A stretch of DNA of 7,801 bases from positions 1 through 7,801 of the forward strand of contig CAJFPH010000053.1 of the NCBI GenBank assembly GCA_904398645.1, read 5' to 3'. Source of the stretch: Allobutyricicoccus pentlandensis. GTDB lineage: Bacteria > Bacillota > Clostridia > Oscillospirales > QAMX01. The first letter of the stretch is position 1. Each line of letters opens with the position of its first letter. The position numbers and the translations under genes are program-made. Below the pieces are notes generated by a model. The model searched no databases and was not told the origin of the DNA. It saw only the letters and a list, made by a program, of their open reading frames with translations. Below are positions 6,061 to 7,801 of this stretch, in pieces.

Positions 6061-6396
6061 TTACACCAACTCGATAATCGCCATCTCGGCGGCGTCGCCG
6101 CGGCGCGGACCCGTTCTCACGATGCGGGTATAACCACCGTTGCGCTCATGGTACTTCGGTGCAATCTCATCAAAAAGCTTGATGACAACGCTCTCTTTGG
6201 TGATGAAAGCGAATGCCTGACGTTTGGCAGCAAGCGTACCGTTTTTGCCCAAGGTAATCATTTTCTCCGCGATCGGTCGAACCTCCTTGGCGCGAGTAAC
6301 AGTGGTCTCAATTCTGCCATTTTCCAGCAGATATGTCACCATTGCTCTCAGCATTGCCATTCTATGATCGGTCTTTCTGCCGAGCTTGCGTGGCAT
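6061..6396 (-). CDS. rplQ: 50S ribosomal protein L17
   Basis: This 111-residue protein of the large subunit lies near the peptide exit tunnel. The start PRKLGRKTDHRMAMLRAMVTYLLENGRIETTVTRAKEVRP is the conserved L17 core, and the end YTRIVRTGPRRGDAAEMAIIELV is the typical C-terminus. The length matches the short bacterial form. The ATG at 6396 is chosen because AGGAGG (6405-6410) lies eight bases upstream; a TTG at 6402 would add two residues but would sit only two bases from that site. It follows rpoA after 42 bases, the usual last position in the alpha operon, and is followed by a strong terminator. Confidence 0.98.
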   Translation of the reverse strand: MPRKLGRKTDHRMAMLRAMVTYLLENGRIETTVTRAKEVRPIAEKMITLGKNGTLAAKRQAFAFITKESVVIKLFDEIAPKYHERNGGYTRIVRTGPRRGDAAEMAIIELV

Positions 6397-6404
6397 AGAC
6401 AATT

Positions 6405-6410
6405 CCTCCT
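6405..6410 (-). promoter_or_regulatory. Ribosome binding site of rplQ
   Basis: Perfect AGGAGG on the minus strand, eight bases before ATG 6396. It decides against the in-frame TTG at 6402. Confidence 0.85.
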
Positions 6411-6438
6411 TCTGCTTGTGTGGGGAGTGCGGCCCCTA

Positions 6439-7386
6439 TTATTCCTCGTTCTTCTGAAGCGACAGGCCCATCGCACTAAGCTTGTTCATAACTTCCTCCA
6501 GGCTCTTGCGGCCCAGGTTACGAACCTTCATCATCTCATCTTCAGTCTTATCGATCAGGTCTTCCACTGTGTTGATTCCTGCGCGCTTTAAGCAGTTAAA
6601 GCTGCGGACGCTCAGATCAAGCTCCTCAATCGTCATTTCAAGGACCTTTTCATACTGTGCCTCCACACGCTCAACCACGGTAGAGCGTGAACCAACTTCC
6701 TCAGACAAATCAATAAAATGAACGAGAAGATCGCTCAGGATCTTTGCCGACCAGGAAATTGCTTCCTGCGCGGTAAGAGTTGAGTTCGTCCAAACTTCAA
6801 GAATCAGCCTGTCATAATCCGTTACATTGCCTACTCGGGTATTTTCAACAGCGTAGTTGACCTTGTAAACCGGCGTATAAATGGAGTCGACGGGAATCAG
6901 CCCAATAATAGACTGCGCAGGCTTGTTGCGCTCAGCCGGAACATAGCCGCGGCCATGATTGAGCGTCAATTCCATGTTCAGGTGAGCATCCGCGCCAAGA
7001 GTGGCAATATGCCAATCCGGATTCAGGATTTCCACCTCACCGTCTGTCTTAATGTCACCTGCGCAAACCTCGCACTCGCCGGCTGCATTAATATAAACAA
7101 CCTTCGGCGTTTGTGAGTGCAGACGGGCAATAATGCCCTTGACATTTAAAACAATCTCCGTTACATCCTCTTTTACACCGGGGATAGTGGAAAATTCGTG
7201 CTGAACACCATTGATCTTAATACTTGTAACCGCTGCACCGGGCAATGAAGAGAGCAGGATTCGCCGCAAAGAATTGCCAAGGGTCGTACCGTAACCTCTT
7301 TCCAGGGGCTCAACCACGAATCTGCCATAGGATCCATCCTCAGACATCTCTGCACATTCAATGCGGGGCTTATCAATCTCTATCAT
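6439..7386 (-). CDS. rpoA: DNA-directed RNA polymerase subunit alpha
   Basis: The 315-residue protein forms the dimer that seeds RNA polymerase assembly and contacts upstream promoter DNA and activators. The N-terminal domain (about 1-230) shows GRFVVEPLERGYGTTLGNSLRRILLSSLPGAAV (21-53), the dimerisation and beta-binding segment, and HGRGYVPAERNK. After a short linker, the C-terminal domain (about 245-315) shows LDLSVRSFNCLKRAGINTVEDL and RNLGRKSLEEV. Arg261, Asn264 and Lys267 are the residues that in E. coli (265, 268, 271) contact UP-element DNA. The ATG at 7386 is preceded ten bases upstream by AGGAGG (7397-7402). The frame extends upstream to 7479, but those residues do not belong to the family. 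An out-of-frame ATG-ATA-TAA at 7394-7386 overlaps the real start and is too close to the binding site to matter much. The leader is structured (7404-7456). Confidence 0.98.
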   Translation of the reverse strand: MIEIDKPRIECAEMSEDGSYGRFVVEPLERGYGTTLGNSLRRILLSSLPGAAVTSIKINGVQHEFSTIPGVKEDVTEIVLNVKGIIARLHSQTPKVVYINAAGECEVCAGDIKTDGEVEILNPDWHIATLGADAHLNMELTLNHGRGYVPAERNKPAQSIIGLIPVDSIYTPVYKVNYAVENTRVGNVTDYDRLILEVWTNSTLTAQEAISWSAKILSDLLVHFIDLSEEVGSRSTVVERVEAQYEKVLEMTIEELDLSVRSFNCLKRAGINTVEDLIDKTEDEMMKVRNLGRKSLEEVMNKLSAMGLSLQKNEE

Positions 7387-7403
7387 TATATCATACCCTC
7401 CTT

Positions 7404-7456
7404 GAGTCACTACGCTTACGCGCCTGGGGTTTATCACAAACAACGATAAATGACTC
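7404..7456 (-). promoter_or_regulatory. Possible three-way junction RNA before the rpoA ribosome binding site
   Basis: In the rpsD-rpoA gap (7387-7496) the minus-strand RNA can pair GAGTCA (7456-7451) with TGACTC (7409-7404). Inside lie two hairpins: TTTATC/GATAAA (7450-7445 with 7435-7430, nine-base loop) and GCGC-GTAA-GCGT, a GNRA tetraloop on three Watson-Crick pairs plus one G-U. The closing stem ends directly at AAGGAGG. This could tune rpoA/rplQ translation or bind a ribosomal protein such as S4. It was found by eye and has no covariation support. Confidence 0.4.
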
Positions 7457-7496
7457 CGCGAACAAAAGCCGCCAATCATTTACCCGATACATCGCA

Positions 7497-7801
7497 TTAC
7501 TTCGAATACAACTCAACGATATGGTGCTCCTCAATCGGGAGGTCAATATCATCACGCTCGGGGAGCGCTACGATTTTGCCTTCAAGCTTTTCAACGTCAA
7601 GAGAAAGCCACTTCGGGATAGGTTTCGAAGCGTTGGCCTCGAGAATCGCCTTAAACTTCGCAGAAGCGCGGCTGCCGTCCTTCAGTGCAATCACATCTCC
7701 CGCTTTACAGAGATAAGACGGAATATTGACCTTTTTGCCATTAACCTCAAAATGTCCGTGGCGCACAAGCTGACGCGCCTCCGGGCGGGACATGGCAAAG
7801 C
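7497..7801 (-). CDS. rpsD: 30S ribosomal protein S4, C-terminal part (runs off the right edge)
   Basis: The visible 100 residues cover the S4 RNA-binding domain (FAMSRPEARQLVRHGHFEVNGKKVNIPSYLCKAGDVIAL) and the conserved end PKWLSLDVEKLEGKIVALPERDDIDLPIEEHHIVELYSK. The whole protein is about 200 residues in relatives, so roughly half is missing. S4 binds 16S rRNA early in small-subunit assembly and is a known autogenous translational regulator, of the alpha operon in E. coli and of its own mRNA in B. subtilis. Its position directly before rpoA, 110 bases away, is the standard alpha-operon order rpsM-rpsK-rpsD-rpoA-rplQ. Confidence 0.98.
   Translation of the reverse strand, partial: FAMSRPEARQLVRHGHFEVNGKKVNIPSYLCKAGDVIALKDGSRASAKFKAILEANASKPIPKWLSLDVEKLEGKIVALPERDDIDLPIEEHHIVELYSK

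Noticed and set aside
6148..6591. 147-codon plus-strand open frame opposite rplQ and the rpoA end
   Set aside because: It is a shadow of two universally conserved genes.
7387..7479. Extension of rpoA upstream to 7479
   Set aside because: The extra 31 residues are not part of any alpha subunit and the strong ribosome binding site at 7397-7402 serves the ATG at 7386.

Overview
The window reads as an ordinary chromosomal segment of a Gram-positive anaerobe of the Clostridia, most likely the Oscillospirales/Ruminococcaceae side. This is inferred from strong AGGAGG ribosome binding sites, TTG and GTG starts, the rpsD-rpoA-rplQ end of the alpha ribosomal operon, an alanyl-tRNA synthetase with a Cys-rich insert, and moderately GC-rich genes next to an AT-rich accessory patch. 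Almost all genes lie on the minus strand, so the window is best read from right to left.

Right block (about 7801 to 5980): the 3' part of rpsD (ribosomal protein S4), rpoA (RNA polymerase alpha) and rplQ (L17), closed by a strong intrinsic terminator. The 110-base rpsD-rpoA gap can fold into a three-way junction that ends directly against the rpoA ribosome binding site.

Middle block (about 5900 to 5040): an AT-rich accessory island with two divergent small genes. On the plus strand is a 58-residue ribbon-helix-helix DNA-binding protein. On the minus strand is an unrecognised protein with one transmembrane segment and a Cys3His zinc-knuckle-like motif. The space between their start codons holds a good minus-strand promoter (TTGCTA, 17 bases, TATAAT) and a 28-bp imperfect dyad that is a plausible operator for the small regulator. 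The 3' part of the minus-strand gene runs through several near-perfect inverted repeats, including a 15-bp hairpin that probably ends transcription.

Left block (4960 to 1): a promoter with a perfect TTGACA box drives galE (UDP-glucose 4-epimerase). A sugar-phosphate nucleotidyltransferase with a TTG start follows 15 bases later, then alaS (alanyl-tRNA synthetase) after 84 bases, then a HIT-family protein whose ribosome binding site overlaps the alaS stop codon and which leaves the window. The first pair makes or interconverts nucleotide sugars. The second pair combines tRNA charging with a probable nucleotide hydrolase. I saw no CRISPR array, rRNA, tRNA, transposase or phage gene. No clearly new large system is visible; the divergent regulator/membrane-protein pair is the least explained part.
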